19,990 nt of DNA from Conidiobolus incongruus B7586 (GCA_000697335.1 JNEM01010776.1:1-19990); one strand, 5' to 3'. Counted from the stretch's first letter, positions 1 to 9,702 are shown. Notes: a model not told the origin generated them from the sequence alone. Program-made: numbers and translations.

Positions 1-237
1 CTCGCGAGTTCAGATCGTCCAATTAAGCCCGATTTTTTTAGTGATTCAATTAAAATTGACCACAAGCTGCAAGTATTTATTCATTACAAAACATCAGCTG
101 GAAGCTCTCGCATCTATTTCATTCAACTCCCTATCACTATTACCCGGAGCGATTTGGATCAATTTTGCCAATTACCCAAGTACCAGGTCACCGATGATGC
201 CCTCACGAAATGGGACTTACCTCCAGCCTATGTCTGA
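1..237 (+). CDS. Alpha-arrestin-like protein, C-terminal 78 residues (5' end outside window)
   Basis: Frame 1 is open from the first base to a TGA at 235-237. The segment aligns by eye with the C-lobe and tail of the complete arrestin at 4871-5965: a beta-strand pattern (HKLQVFIHYKT versus HNVEIVLKYQI), then a hydrophobic strand (FIQLPITI versus LLVPIVIV), then LPKY at residues 58-61 and a terminal PPAY at 74-77. Alpha-arrestins are cytosolic adaptors that bring Nedd4/Rsp5-type ubiquitin ligases to membrane cargo, and PPxY is the ligase WW-domain ligand. Here the PY motif lies one residue from the stop, so there is no tail beyond it. The other open frame over this stretch (from 41) is a shadow. 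The family call rests on the paralogue and the PY tail, because the N-lobe is not visible. Confidence 0.8.
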   Translation, partial: LASSDRPIKPDFFSDSIKIDHKLQVFIHYKTSAGSSRIYFIQLPITITRSDLDQFCQLPKYQVTDDALTKWDLPPAYV

Positions 238-1155
238 AATCGTTATTACTTTTACTAACTCATATTTTTATTATTTGCTTATTTAATAATTATCCCTATC
301 AAATCCATAACTTGGTATTATTACTAACATTATCAACTATTTCATAACCAAATTTATTATTTTCTAATTTAGACTTTACTGAAATTTATATGTATTTCGT
401 AGGCCTTGTATATCTTGAGTTTGAAAATTATTTTTCGATTGCATGTATTTCTAATTGTGTGCAATTTTTTGTTTAATGAATTCAATACTAAAGATTTGTT
501 TTTGTTACATTTTACGATTTTAAGGGCAATTAATTTACTATATTAGGAATATGGAATCAAAGAAACCAAAAATATTTTAAATAGAGATTTAATATATTAA
601 GAAAATTACTATTCGGAATGTGTTGGAATTTTGTCCATATTGATATTTTATATTAAAATTTAACAATTCCTATTGGATAATACTTTTCGATTTCTTTTTT
701 AGGCCCAAAAATCTGCGGTGATGCTATAATAATGATAATTTGTATGTTTTGGTTGATTAATAGATAAATCTTTTGTTATCAATATTAAGTGATATATTTT
801 TATTAAATTAATAATTTTTAATTATATTATTATATTTTTAGGTTGTGAATTTTGATAGGAGAAAATTTTTTAAATTTATGATTATGAAGTATTAGTAGAA
901 TATGCTAATTTATCAAAATGGCTATATATAGAAATTATTGGAAATGAAAAGAAAAAAAATAATAGTGAACAATAAGAAGAAAAAATCAAAAATAGATTAG
1001 GAATAAAGTAACTGAATATTAGTAAAAAAAATTCTAGATATTGATAGTAGAGAATTAAAGAAAAATAAAAAATGAAGAGTTATGGAATAATGTATTAATA
1101 GACTAAATATTGTAGCTTTACATCTTCTTGGAATTATAGTTAACATATGAAATAT
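238..1155. other. AT-rich spacer between arrestin 3' end and tRNA
   Basis: This stretch is very AT-rich with frequent stops in every frame. The first part is presumably the 3' UTR of the upstream arrestin. I see no convincing gene, RNA or repeat. Confidence 0.6.
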
Positions 1156-1244
1156 GCTGATATGGCCGAGTGGTCCAAGGCGGGTGACTTAAGATCCCCT
1201 CCCGGTAACGGGGCGTGAGTTCGAACCTCACTGTCAGCAACATA
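1153..1244 (+). repeat. Left arm of perfect 92-nt inverted repeat (tRNA-Leu plus short flanks)
   Basis: These 92 nt (TAT, the 84-nt tRNA, ACATA) equal the reverse complement of 6144-6235. The match ends abruptly at 1152 and 1245. The arms are 4,899 nt apart and enclose the complete arrestin gene. Confidence 0.9.
1156..1239 (+). tRNA. tRNA-Leu(UAA)
   Basis: This is an 84-nt class II tRNA gene without an intron. The acceptor stem pairs GCTGATA with TGTCAGC, with one G-T wobble. The D-arm has GGCCGAGTGGTCC, which is also the A box. The anticodon loop CTTAAGA (1188-1194) carries anticodon TAA at 1190-1192. The variable arm is CCCG-GTAA-CGGG (1201-1212), closed by a GNRA-type tetraloop. The T-arm is GTGAG-TTCGAAC-CTCAC and contains the B box. 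The discriminator is A1239 and no CCA is encoded. The anticodon stem has one non-pair, T1185 against C1197, also present in the second copy. It reads UUA, which should be a common leucine codon in so AT-rich a genome. Confidence 0.97.
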
Positions 1245-1246
1245 GC

Positions 1247-1251
1247 TTTTT
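1247..1251 (+). terminator. RNA polymerase III terminator of tRNA-Leu
   Basis: A T5 run begins 8 nt after the tRNA discriminator base, the usual position and form of a Pol III stop. Confidence 0.85.
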
Positions 1252-3461
1252 AATTCCAACAGAATATTTTTATCATATCTTCAATGTCATTGTTATAGTA
1301 AATATTTGAATTTTTTATGTATTATTTTTCATTATCTTGATTTTAATATCCTCTTTATATAATAGCTTTAAATATCTAAATTCATATATATTCATTAATA
1401 TTTCTAACCAATATGAATACTTTTTAAATAAATAATTAATACATCTAACAATATATATAGATTATTGAGGTAAATTAGTAATAAAAGTTCTATATAATAA
1501 TGAAAAATAATTTAAAAGTTTAATTTGAATATTAGTTAATAATTAACAAAATTGCAAAAAAAAATTTCAATTAATAATATTAATTTAATAGTAAACTATG
1601 ATTTAACTTTTAATATTATATTATTAGAGTATAAACCAAAATCATTGGTATTATATATAATAATCAAACTAAATAACTTCATGTTATAAAATCTTAACTA
1701 AGTTCAATAGAATATGATTACAAATCGTATTTAAACAGATAAAGTAGAAATATTTAGTTTATTTTAAATGAGTATGAATATAAAAAAATTAAAAATAGAT
1801 ACTTATTAAATTATTGAAAATTTTTTTAATATCATATCAATTATAAATTATTTTAAATATTAAATCTATATTATTATAACTTATTTGAAAAAAAATTAAT
1901 ACAAATTTAATTATTGTCAGAATCATTATAATGATGCGTTATTTTTAATATTGAAATATAAGAGTAAAAATCAACCTGAATATGTATAGATTAGTACACT
2001 ATCAAAATAAATTTTTAACACTTTGATATAAATGAAAATATTACAAGGTTATTTATAGTATAATTTGCAATTGATTCAAGTCTCCACAAATTATAAAGAT
2101 TGAGCACTGCTAAATTTAACAATTAGTATTTAATTTGGAAATTTTATAAAATAATAATAATAATAATATCAATTTAATATTATTTATTTAAAGGAATGAA
2201 TTTGTATCCAGTTCTCCTTTTATTATAATAGTTTCATATTTTAAACCACCTCCACAAATTAGATATTTTTTTAAGTATCAAAATGAGTCATATAATCAAT
2301 TTTATAATATCGAATGATAATTTAACTAATAATAAAATTTTGTTCAACTTCTAGAATATCAAATTAATAAATATAAATAATGTGATTCAAACATGTATTA
2401 TTAGTAAACTGTAATATTATTGATTTATAATAAGAATATAATGCTATAATATTTATTGAGGGGGAATGATAAAATAATTGAATAATATTAGTATTGAGTA
2501 ATTAAGAGCAATTATTTAAATCATTGATAAAAATTTTGTATTTTTTATTATAAATTATGAAAAATATTGATTAAAGTCATTAGATACACATTAAATCCAA
2601 AATATTTTCATATGATTAATAGTATATTATAGGTTATTAAATTTGTGATATTAATAATAAACTTTGGTTTTAATAAAATATATAGTATTTTATAATTATG
2701 TTCAAGGAATTTGTCTCAATTCTTCAATTTAATTTTTCTGTATGACTAAATTGAATTAGCAATTATTCAATTATTTTATCATACTAATATGAAAATAATT
2801 TATTAATCAGTCTATGCTTCAGAAAATGATGATAATATTATAAACAGATTTTCATATATGTCAACTAAATAAGTTTAAAAAAGATTATTTAATATTACTG
2901 CCATTATAAAGATTTTTATCATAACACTCGAAATCAATATTTTTTTAAATCCAAGCATTTCAATAAATATTCAATTTATATTGAGCTTATCAATTAAATT
3001 TATTACAATGAGAAATCTGAAATATGTAGATAATATTTAAAATATATAACATTATATAAATTAATAACCATCAATTTGCTTAGTTACTCTAAATTTAAAT
3101 TGATTTAGATTTTGAGTAGTTTGATACAAGCTGCAATTTTACAATTGCTCAATTTTCATTATTAATTAATATAATTTGAATATTATTATAAAGATCAATA
3201 TGCTTGTCAAACTTCTTTAAGTTTCGGATATTTTTATAATTCATGTATAGAATTAGTGTATAATAACTCATTTTTCTAATTATTATTATTAGATTTTTAA
3301 AAGTTCAGAATAAACGGATAAATACTTGGTAGAATGACCCTATTAACTCAATTTTTGTGATGTGAATTTAAAAAAAGTATTTTAACCGTGGTATAATATT
3401 ATCATGCAAGAATAAATATATTACAACTTGACAGAAGATGATACAAAATATTATAATTTGA

Positions 3462-3671
3462 TTGATAATATTTAATGCTATCAAAAAAGATCAATATTTT
3501 GCTGATATTATAGGTCATTCAATTGGACAAATCTTCAGTGAATATATGCCAAAATGTCAAAGTATTTAATCATTATTAAAATTAGTATCAGAATCAGAAC
3601 CAAAATCAGTGCGGATATTAAAGAGTATCAGTTCACTAACCAGTTGGTTTTCAAGTAATAACTTGACCCAG
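3462..3671 (+). pseudogene. Coding-like relic with GHSIG active-site-like motif
   Basis: One frame stays open for 70 codons apart from a single internal stop. It contains the fragment ADIIGHSIGQIFSEYM. Two hydrophobic residues followed by GHSxG is the nucleophile-elbow pattern of acyltransferase (malonyl/acyl-CoA transferase) domains and of alpha/beta hydrolases. The residues after it (QIFSEYM, then a helix-like LLKLVSES) fit the acyltransferase pattern GHSxGEIAAAYV...ALRLV slightly better. Another frame just upstream (about 3424-3471) also reads protein-like. No start codon, splice sites or intact domain are present, so it would be a dead fragment. The motif could be chance, and the family is a guess. 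Confidence 0.28.
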
Positions 3672-4017
3672 TAAAATTTCAAACTAATAGTAATATTCTC
3701 AAAATAATCGCAATAAATGCCATGTATAGACATAATTAGAAATATCTAGAATATCGTTACAATAATAACTAATGGATTTGAACAATACAATTTAAAAAAT
3801 TATCCATAATTAATTTATCGGACATTGGTTGATTATAATGTAATCAGGTTCATCAGCTATTTGAATTTTTATTACTAAATGCACTATTACCTGAAATAGT
3901 ACAACTCCTAGATAACTATTAATATGTAAGGGATCCAGTCCAGAATTCTGTGTTAAATTTATATTAATTGTTTTTTATGGAATAAAATAAATTTTTTAGA
4001 AATAATTTTAAACTTTC

Positions 4018-4062
4018 TTATTATTATTATTATTATTATTTTTATTTTTATTTTTATTTTTA
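4018..4062 (+). repeat. Compound microsatellite (TTA)7-(TTTTTA)4
   Basis: Seven TTA units (4018-4038) run directly into four TTTTTA units (4039-4062). Confidence 0.95.
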
Positions 4063-4256
4063 ATCCACCTAATTATTCACCAAAATTTTTTTCTAATATA
4101 ACTGAATGAGGGTTTATTTATTAAATTAGCCAAATTGACAGGATGCTTAATTGAGTAATTGAAAGGTAGTCGCTACCTTATTTAATTATGAATTTATTAA
4201 ATTTAATTGATTATTTGCTAATAATATTATTGGACTAAATTTATAATCAAATATGA

Positions 4257-4571
4257 TGTAATGATTTTACTTCAATTAATAGGAATTGGTTATTAGGAGA
4301 TTTAAATACTAAAAAGGGGTGGTTTTCAGAATACACACTTCATCACAAGTTGTCTGATAGATTGATTGGTTTAAAATTACAAACTTTGTATCAAATATTA
4401 CAAATTGATTGTTATTTTAAGTCTTTTAATATGGTTAAACAGGCGAAGAGCTTAGACCAGAGTAAATAAAAACTTTTGATTTCTAATTATCTGGAGTATT
4501 CTAAACCTTCATTAAATGAGATATATTACCATACTAAGACTTCCAGCCATTTAATTCTTTATTCGAATTAA
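4257..4571 (+). pseudogene. Stop-poor coding-like island of unknown family, broken
   Basis: One frame is open for 70 codons (4257-4466) and, after a single stop, for 33 more (4470-4568). It begins upstream without an ATG. Local base composition is less AT-rich than the flanks. Fragments read GDLNTKKGWFSEYTL and LSDRLIGLKLQTLYQ. The GDLNT string recalls the GD(F/L)N(T/A) signature of endonuclease/exonuclease/phosphatase folds, including LINE endonucleases, but nothing else supports that. By the composition of this window a few frames this long are expected by chance. It may be a gene or transposon relic, or nothing. Confidence 0.25.
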
Positions 4572-4807
4572 ATAAAAAGGGTAGGTAAAATATTTATTTG
4601 TTGATCAATTATAAGCCAAACTAAGCACTTGATAACGACCAAATTATAATGAAGAGGGTAAACTTTAACAAATATAATTCTAATGAGAATAACTTTTAAT
4701 AGTCCCTTACCTCCAAAATGATTAATATTTATCCAAAATTAAAAAATCATCGTAAACAAAATAAAAATAATGGATTTTAATGATTACAAATATTTTACCG
4801 GGATTTA

Positions 4808-4870
4808 GTATATAAATATGCCAAATATCTAAGTATTTTACATTAATTAAATTTGTATTATATATTTTAG
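4808..4870 (+). other. Candidate 5' UTR intron of the second arrestin gene
   Basis: A GTATAT donor at 4808, a CTAA branch-like motif near 4829 and a TATATTTTAG acceptor ending at 4870 would define a 63-nt intron, like the coding introns elsewhere here. The acceptor directly abuts the ATG at 4871. A coding exon upstream is unlikely: joining at 4807 in the frame of the nearest upstream ATG creates a stop at the junction. Confidence 0.4.
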
Positions 4871-5965
4871 ATGCAGCGACTGTCAACTATTCTGAACAGA
4901 AATTCTGTTGAGTTGAGCATTGATTTAATCACCGATGGTGTTTTGCTCACACATGATACCTCGGACAATTTGAATGACTCTGTTCAAGGCATCGTGTCTA
5001 TTAATGCAACAAGCAACTCAGAAGTTGTTAGATTGAATCTGGAATTAGTTGGCATACTGTTCCCATCGTCCAATATGTCTCAGACAAAACAAATTAAAAT
5101 CTTTAAAAATCAACTCGAGTTGATTGGAGAATCTATTGAATTAATTAGAGGTTCAACTGCTAACCTTGCTTTCGAGTTTGCAATTCCCAGAAATTTGCCT
5201 CCTTCTATCTCATGTGGGTCGTTTAGAGTGAAATATTTTCTCATAGCTAAGTGCTGTACAAAATTACAAGTTGTCACGCACAAGTTACCTATTCAAATAT
5301 CTAGCTATTCTCCTAAACTCCAGACATCAACATTTGCTAATCCTTACAGTTTCATGAACACTACTCTTGACAAATTCTCTTTCGAAATGGCTTTTGAAAA
5401 GCGATATTTCAATTTTAATGATAATATAGACTTCAAACTAAAAGTAAATCCCTTCCCTAATACTCACTTGATCTCAGTTGAAGCTAATATCCTTCAAAAA
5501 ATTATTCTCATTGATTCAGAAAATCATTCAGCAAGCTCTTCTAAAGCAATTCGCTTCAACCAAGTTACACATGTTTCCAAGAACACTCAAGCCGCAATCG
5601 ACACAACTATGAAAATGCCAATTCTGACAAATCACATCAAGAATATCCTTGTGCCTTCTATAACGCATCAGCTATTTGAGGTCCGTCACAATGTTGAAAT
5701 TGTCTTAAAGTACCAGATTCCTGGGTCTTACTATAAATATCATATCCTTCTCGTTCCCATTGTTATTGTATTCAATACGGATATTATCTGCACATTGCCA
5801 GATTATATGCAACTTGCAGGATCTGTCACAATACCTACCAAAGAAATGCCTCCAGACTACTTCCAACTACTACAAATTGACGCTTCCAAAAGATTGAGTG
5901 CAAGATCCAGTTTGGAACAAGAAATTTTGGAGGATTCTAAATTCAAAGAAATTATATACCAGTAA
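4871..5965 (+). CDS. Alpha-arrestin family protein with PPxY tail, complete
   Basis: This is a 364-residue, intron-free reading frame ending in TAA. Residues about 10-145 fit the arrestin N-lobe: an initial strand (VELSIDLI), a region suggesting the GxVSI strand (VQGIVSINATS), then LNLELVGILF, and an FAIPRNLPPSISCGSFRVKYFL segment near 105-127, written here only as a landmark. Residues about 155-320 fit the C-lobe, ending in the strand LLVPIVIVF. The tail has LPDY (309-312) and PPDY (327-330), followed by 34 charged residues. The expected role is a cytosolic adaptor linking a Nedd4/Rsp5-type ubiquitin ligase to membrane transporters or receptors. It is paralogous to the partial gene at 1-237, with nearly the same LPxY-to-PPxY spacing. 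I chose the ATG at 4871 because the N-lobe begins at once and a probable splice acceptor abuts it. Confidence 0.85.
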   Translation: MQRLSTILNRNSVELSIDLITDGVLLTHDTSDNLNDSVQGIVSINATSNSEVVRLNLELVGILFPSSNMSQTKQIKIFKNQLELIGESIELIRGSTANLAFEFAIPRNLPPSISCGSFRVKYFLIAKCCTKLQVVTHKLPIQISSYSPKLQTSTFANPYSFMNTTLDKFSFEMAFEKRYFNFNDNIDFKLKVNPFPNTHLISVEANILQKIILIDSENHSASSSKAIRFNQVTHVSKNTQAAIDTTMKMPILTNHIKNILVPSITHQLFEVRHNVEIVLKYQIPGSYYKYHILLVPIVIVFNTDIICTLPDYMQLAGSVTIPTKEMPPDYFQLLQIDASKRLSARSSLEQEILEDSKFKEIIYQ

Positions 5966-6134
5966 TGAATATACATAATTAATTATACAATAGAATTTCA
6001 AGTTTATTAATCATTATATAATCAATATGAAATAATAATTAATTAATTAATATTTTAATAAATTATTAATATAAATATAATATATATTTTCAAATATTTA
6101 AAATAATAATAAAAAATTATGATAAAAATAGATG

Positions 6135-6139
6135 AAAAA
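6135..6139 (-). terminator. RNA polymerase III terminator of second tRNA-Leu
   Basis: Read on the minus strand this is a T5 run about 10 nt after the tRNA 3' end. It differs in sequence context from the terminator of the first copy. Confidence 0.8.
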
Positions 6140-6143
6140 TAAG

Positions 6144-6235
6144 TATGTTGCTGACAGTGAGGTTCGAACTCACGCCCCGTTACCGGGAGGGGATCTTAAG
6201 TCACCCGCCTTGGACCACTCGGCCATATCAGCATA
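6144..6235 (-). repeat. Right arm of perfect 92-nt inverted repeat
   Basis: This is the exact reverse complement of 1153-1244. Identity stops within 3 nt of the tRNA 5' end and 5 nt of its 3' end. Confidence 0.9.
6149..6232 (-). tRNA. tRNA-Leu(UAA), second identical copy
   Basis: All 84 nt are identical to the copy at 1156-1239, including the anticodon TAA, the CCCG-GTAA-CGGG variable arm and the unpaired T-C position in the anticodon stem. A Pol III T5 terminator follows on the minus strand. It lies 183 nt beyond the stop of the complete arrestin and is transcribed toward it, so the two transcripts converge. Confidence 0.97.
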
Positions 6236-7870
6236 GCTTTTATTTTGAAGCTGGGAATTAGATATTCTACAACAAATATATCAAAAATCGATTTCTAGCT
6301 AATTTTTAAAATTTTAGTTTTAATATCACATAGTTATTTTTCTTTATTATGAATTTAATTAAATTTTTCTTAATATTTATTTATTACTCAATTTTTTTTA
6401 ATTTTAATTTCAATAATTTAAAACTTAAATGTGTAATAATTTGTATTTAAATTAATAACTAAATTTTCTTTACTTTAAAGTATTATATTTGATTATTTTA
6501 CGCTTTATATTTATTTATTAATTTTATAATATTTACAAAATTTAAAGTTTTAAAGTTTTAAACACTTAATAGATAATAACATTAATATACTTCAATTATT
6601 AACGTAGAAATAATTGTATATTTATTCAAATAGGTATTGTTAAAAGTTAATATTCAATTTCAAAATATTTCAAATTTTAATCTCAGTTCTATAAATGGGG
6701 ATGATCAATGATCCTAGTATTTATAAAAAAAATTATTTAATTCTATTAAATTATTATTGAACTAAATGCTACATTCGAAGTTTAATAAGATAATACTTCC
6801 TGTATAACAAGTGACTTTATAAAATTTTCAAACTTATAGAGTTTGCCAAATTTCCTAGCATTCAAATAATATCATTTGTTTTAATATATATTTAATAATC
6901 ATAATATATTTTTATAATAATTAGACGATTGATAAAGTATTAGCATTATAATTCAATTTAAATACACCATGATTTAAATAATAATGATTAACAATAAAAA
7001 TTTATTAATTTAAAATATATTGATTATAAATATTAAATATAATAATAATAATTAAAATTATACTCAAGTTCATTTTTTAAATCCTTGCTTTCAAATTATT
7101 TTTAAACACAAAAGTAGATTAATACATAACTTCAGAGGGTTTATTAAAATCAATTAATGTATTGCATATAATAATAGCTTAAATCATATAAAATAATTCT
7201 ATATATACAATCTTTTAGATTGAAAAAGTTTTTTAATCATTCGATGTACTTATATTAGGCCTAAAATATGTAATATTATTGATCAAATTTTTTTTTAATT
7301 TTGCAGCAGCCTCAAAGCAAGGTTCAAAAGATGAGCTGATAAGTATTATATTATACTTTCAAATTTATAAAAATATATAACTTATATTTATTATTTTATC
7401 AACTATACAATAATATATTCGAATCATCCCAAATACAAATATAATATAATATAATATATTGATCATTGTGTATTATATTAAAAATTGATTAATTCAAACT
7501 TATTTCATATAATATTCAAAAAAAAATAAAGTTTGTCACCAATTCATAAAACAGTATATATCATTATAGATGCTATATGTATTACTATATATTGAAAATT
7601 AAATAAATGTTCAATTATTGGTATTAACATTTTAATAACAATATTAGATAATTAGTGAGAGAAGTTTGTAAATGGCGCAATTTGAAAAGATTAATGTTGT
7701 AGTTCACTAATAAAAGTATTAGAGTTAGTAAAAATTAAATATTAAAAATATTCAATTTTGGCAAAGTTGATTCACTTAAGTTCATTCATTGATTAAGTAT
7801 AAAATATATTAAACTTTTAAATATATATTAATGTATCATAATTTACTCTTATGATATAATATTTTGAATA
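6236..7870. other. AT-rich spacer between tRNA and hydrolase 3' end
   Basis: This is extremely AT-rich with dense stops and no recognisable gene. One small island at about 7301-7345 stands out: an acceptor-like TTTTGCAG after a T run, followed by about 40 nt of more balanced composition. Short ATAAT-type runs occur near 7438-7460. The rest shows nothing I can support. Confidence 0.5.
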
Positions 7871-8758
7871 TTATAACTTGACAGAAGTTTTCAAATTATC
7901 CAAACACTTATGGATGCATGACGCGAGTTCAGATTGCTCAGATTCCGATTGGAAAACGTGGCCAGCTTCTTTGATGGGATGTAGAATGTGGCCAGGCTGG
8001 ACGAGTTGATCGAATAAGACAGCGTCAGCATAGGGTACAACGTTATCCTTGGTTCCATGGATTGTTTGTACCAATCTATTGGGGTTATTCAAAATGTTTT
8101 TGTAACATTCGTGATCAAATTGCCTCCTCCATTCAAAATCTGATGCGAGTACGAACACATCGCGCAATACTTCAGGTGTCACTGGAGAAGCGACTTGCTT
8201 CCATTTAAATTTACCTTCTGTCTCAAGTTGTGCAAGCTGTTCCTTATTGAATCTGTGCATACTGCACTCTTGAAGCTTACAACGTCCTGATATGTTAATA
8301 ATATTTTCGATTTGAGGATACTGACTCGCGTACAACATAACAACGGTACCACCTTTAGAGTGACCAGAAACCACGTCAATATTGAAGCGGAATATTTGAA
8401 CGCCTTGAGAAGTGGGCAATTCCACAACTTTGTTTTGGAAAGCATTAATACAAGATTTAAGATCTTCAACTTGATCGGGGTAATCAGAATAAGTTGTAAT
8501 ACCTTCTGATTCACCATTACCAGCGAAGTCAAATTTCAGAATATCGAAAAAAGAATGAGTATAGGCCAAAACAGCATTTTGAATATAATCTACAACTGAT
8601 GATTCTTTAGTATTTAGTAATCCATGACAAATGATCAATAATCTTCTAGAAGAAGAAGTATTTTTAGGATTAATTATTAAATTGCCTATTAAATTTAAAT
8701 TAGATTTATTTTTTATTTCAACTTTGTATTCAAAATCTTTTAATTTATTTATTATCAT
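7871..8758 (-). CDS. Alpha/beta-fold serine hydrolase (S33/esterase-like)
   Basis: This is a 295-residue intron-free frame on the minus strand ending in TAA. Landmarks of the fold are in order: LLIICHGLLNTKES with the HG oxyanion-loop motif at residues 45-46, then FDFAGNGESEG (76-86), the nucleophile elbow VVSGHSKGG with Ser134, then HGTKDNVVP with the acid Asp238, and EAGHVF with His267. The catalytic triad is therefore Ser134-Asp238-His267 and complete. Length matches small esterases and S33-type hydrolases, including the cinnamoyl-esterase-like group. No signal peptide or membrane helix is seen, so it is probably cytosolic. The substrate cannot be read from the sequence. The first 35 residues are low-complexity and rich in Asn, Ile and Lys. 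It is isolated, with no neighbour that hints at a pathway. Confidence 0.9.
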   Translation of the reverse strand: MIINKLKDFEYKVEIKNKSNLNLIGNLIINPKNTSSSRRLLIICHGLLNTKESSVVDYIQNAVLAYTHSFFDILKFDFAGNGESEGITTYSDYPDQVEDLKSCINAFQNKVVELPTSQGVQIFRFNIDVVSGHSKGGTVVMLYASQYPQIENIINISGRCKLQECSMHRFNKEQLAQLETEGKFKWKQVASPVTPEVLRDVFVLASDFEWRRQFDHECYKNILNNPNRLVQTIHGTKDNVVPYADAVLFDQLVQPGHILHPIKEAGHVFQSESEQSELASCIHKCLDNLKTSVKL

Positions 8759-9702
8759 TTTAACTATAATTAAATTATTAATATTAAAGAATAATAGTAA
8801 AAGATTAAATTGATTTGAATTTTAAAATGTATATATAATGAATAATTAATTTAATGATTCAGTCACATGAAATTTTAAAATTATTTTTGTTTACTATTTA
8901 ATAAAAATAATAAATTTAAAAAATTATTTTAATTATTAAATATTACTATTCTTTAAAAATTTACAAATAAAAAATGATCAAATTATTAGTTATGAGTTAA
9001 ATATTTCATTTTGATAATAATTTTTTAATAGTCATAAGGCTAAAATATACTAAATTTCACTTTAATAATATGGATAATATTTTAATGACTTGATTAATAT
9101 TTATTGATTGCAAATAAATAGTTAAACTTATTTCATTTTAGGGTATGCATATAATAAAAATCATAAAATTTTAATATATTTTTATACCAAATCAGCAGAA
9201 TATGGATGACTACATTTTTTATGTTCAAATGATCATATATTTTATCAAATCATGGTTTAAAATTGTTGCTGATTTTATCTGAAAATATCCTTGTTTTAAA
9301 TAAATAATAAAATTTCAATTTAAAAAAAGATATTATTAAATGGATATATATCACTTATATTAGCTCAACTATATATTTACAATAATATTATATTATTAAT
9401 GGCAAAGAATTATTTTATTCATTTTTTCCAATGCATATACCTTATTATACCCAATATTTATGATTAATAAAATCAGTGTATTTTATGGTAATTAGTTTTT
9501 TTGTCAATTGATGAATTTAGTCTCTTATGATTTACAATAATTTGAAATCGATGATCATTTGAAGATAATCATAATCTTTAACCATATAAACTTATAATAT
9601 TTATAATACTAAATATATATTATTTTGAATAAAAACGATTAAAAAGACTAATATGATAGTCAGTAGAATAAGGGAAATTCCCCACAAATTTTTATCCTAA
9701 CG

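Larger units (their letters stand above)
1252..4807. other. Long AT-rich spacer with eroded coding-like islands
   Basis: No intact gene is visible. Much of it is nearly pure A/T, including an (AAT)6 run at 2150-2167. From about 1890 onward there are patches with more G and C and short stop-poor frames, for example around 1900-2000, 2190-2400, 3180-3285, 3462-3671, 3840-3930 and 4257-4571. In sequence this AT-rich, frames of 30-70 codons also arise by chance. Only the strongest patches are listed separately. The interval lies between two paralogous arrestin genes. Confidence 0.5.

Noticed and set aside
41-286. 81-codon frame with ATG at 41
   Set aside because: It is a shadow of the arrestin C-terminus read in frame 1 (1-237), which shows the LPxY/PPxY tail and similarity to the second arrestin.
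3180-3285. Ketosynthase-like ACQTSLS string near the GHSIG relic, suggesting one FAS/PKS fossil
   Set aside because: The distance to GHSIG is only about 100 codons, against roughly 400 in real KS-AT proteins, and the match is short. It is not enough to claim a synthase.
3840-3960. Possible decayed third arrestin copy (14-nt match CATCAGCTATTTGA with the complete arrestin)
   Set aside because: The match does not extend on either side, and a 14-mer match is expected by chance between AT-rich sequences of this size.
3400-4571. Reassigned stop codons (UAA/UAG as glutamine) making the islands real genes
   Set aside because: Every recognised gene in the window ends at a normal TAA, TAG or TGA and has none inside, and the Gln-rich CNOT9 region uses only CAA and CAG.
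8179-8532. 117-codon minus-strand frame, with plus-strand frames at 8312-8509 and 8631-8813
   Set aside because: These overlap the well-supported hydrolase in other frames and show no domain.
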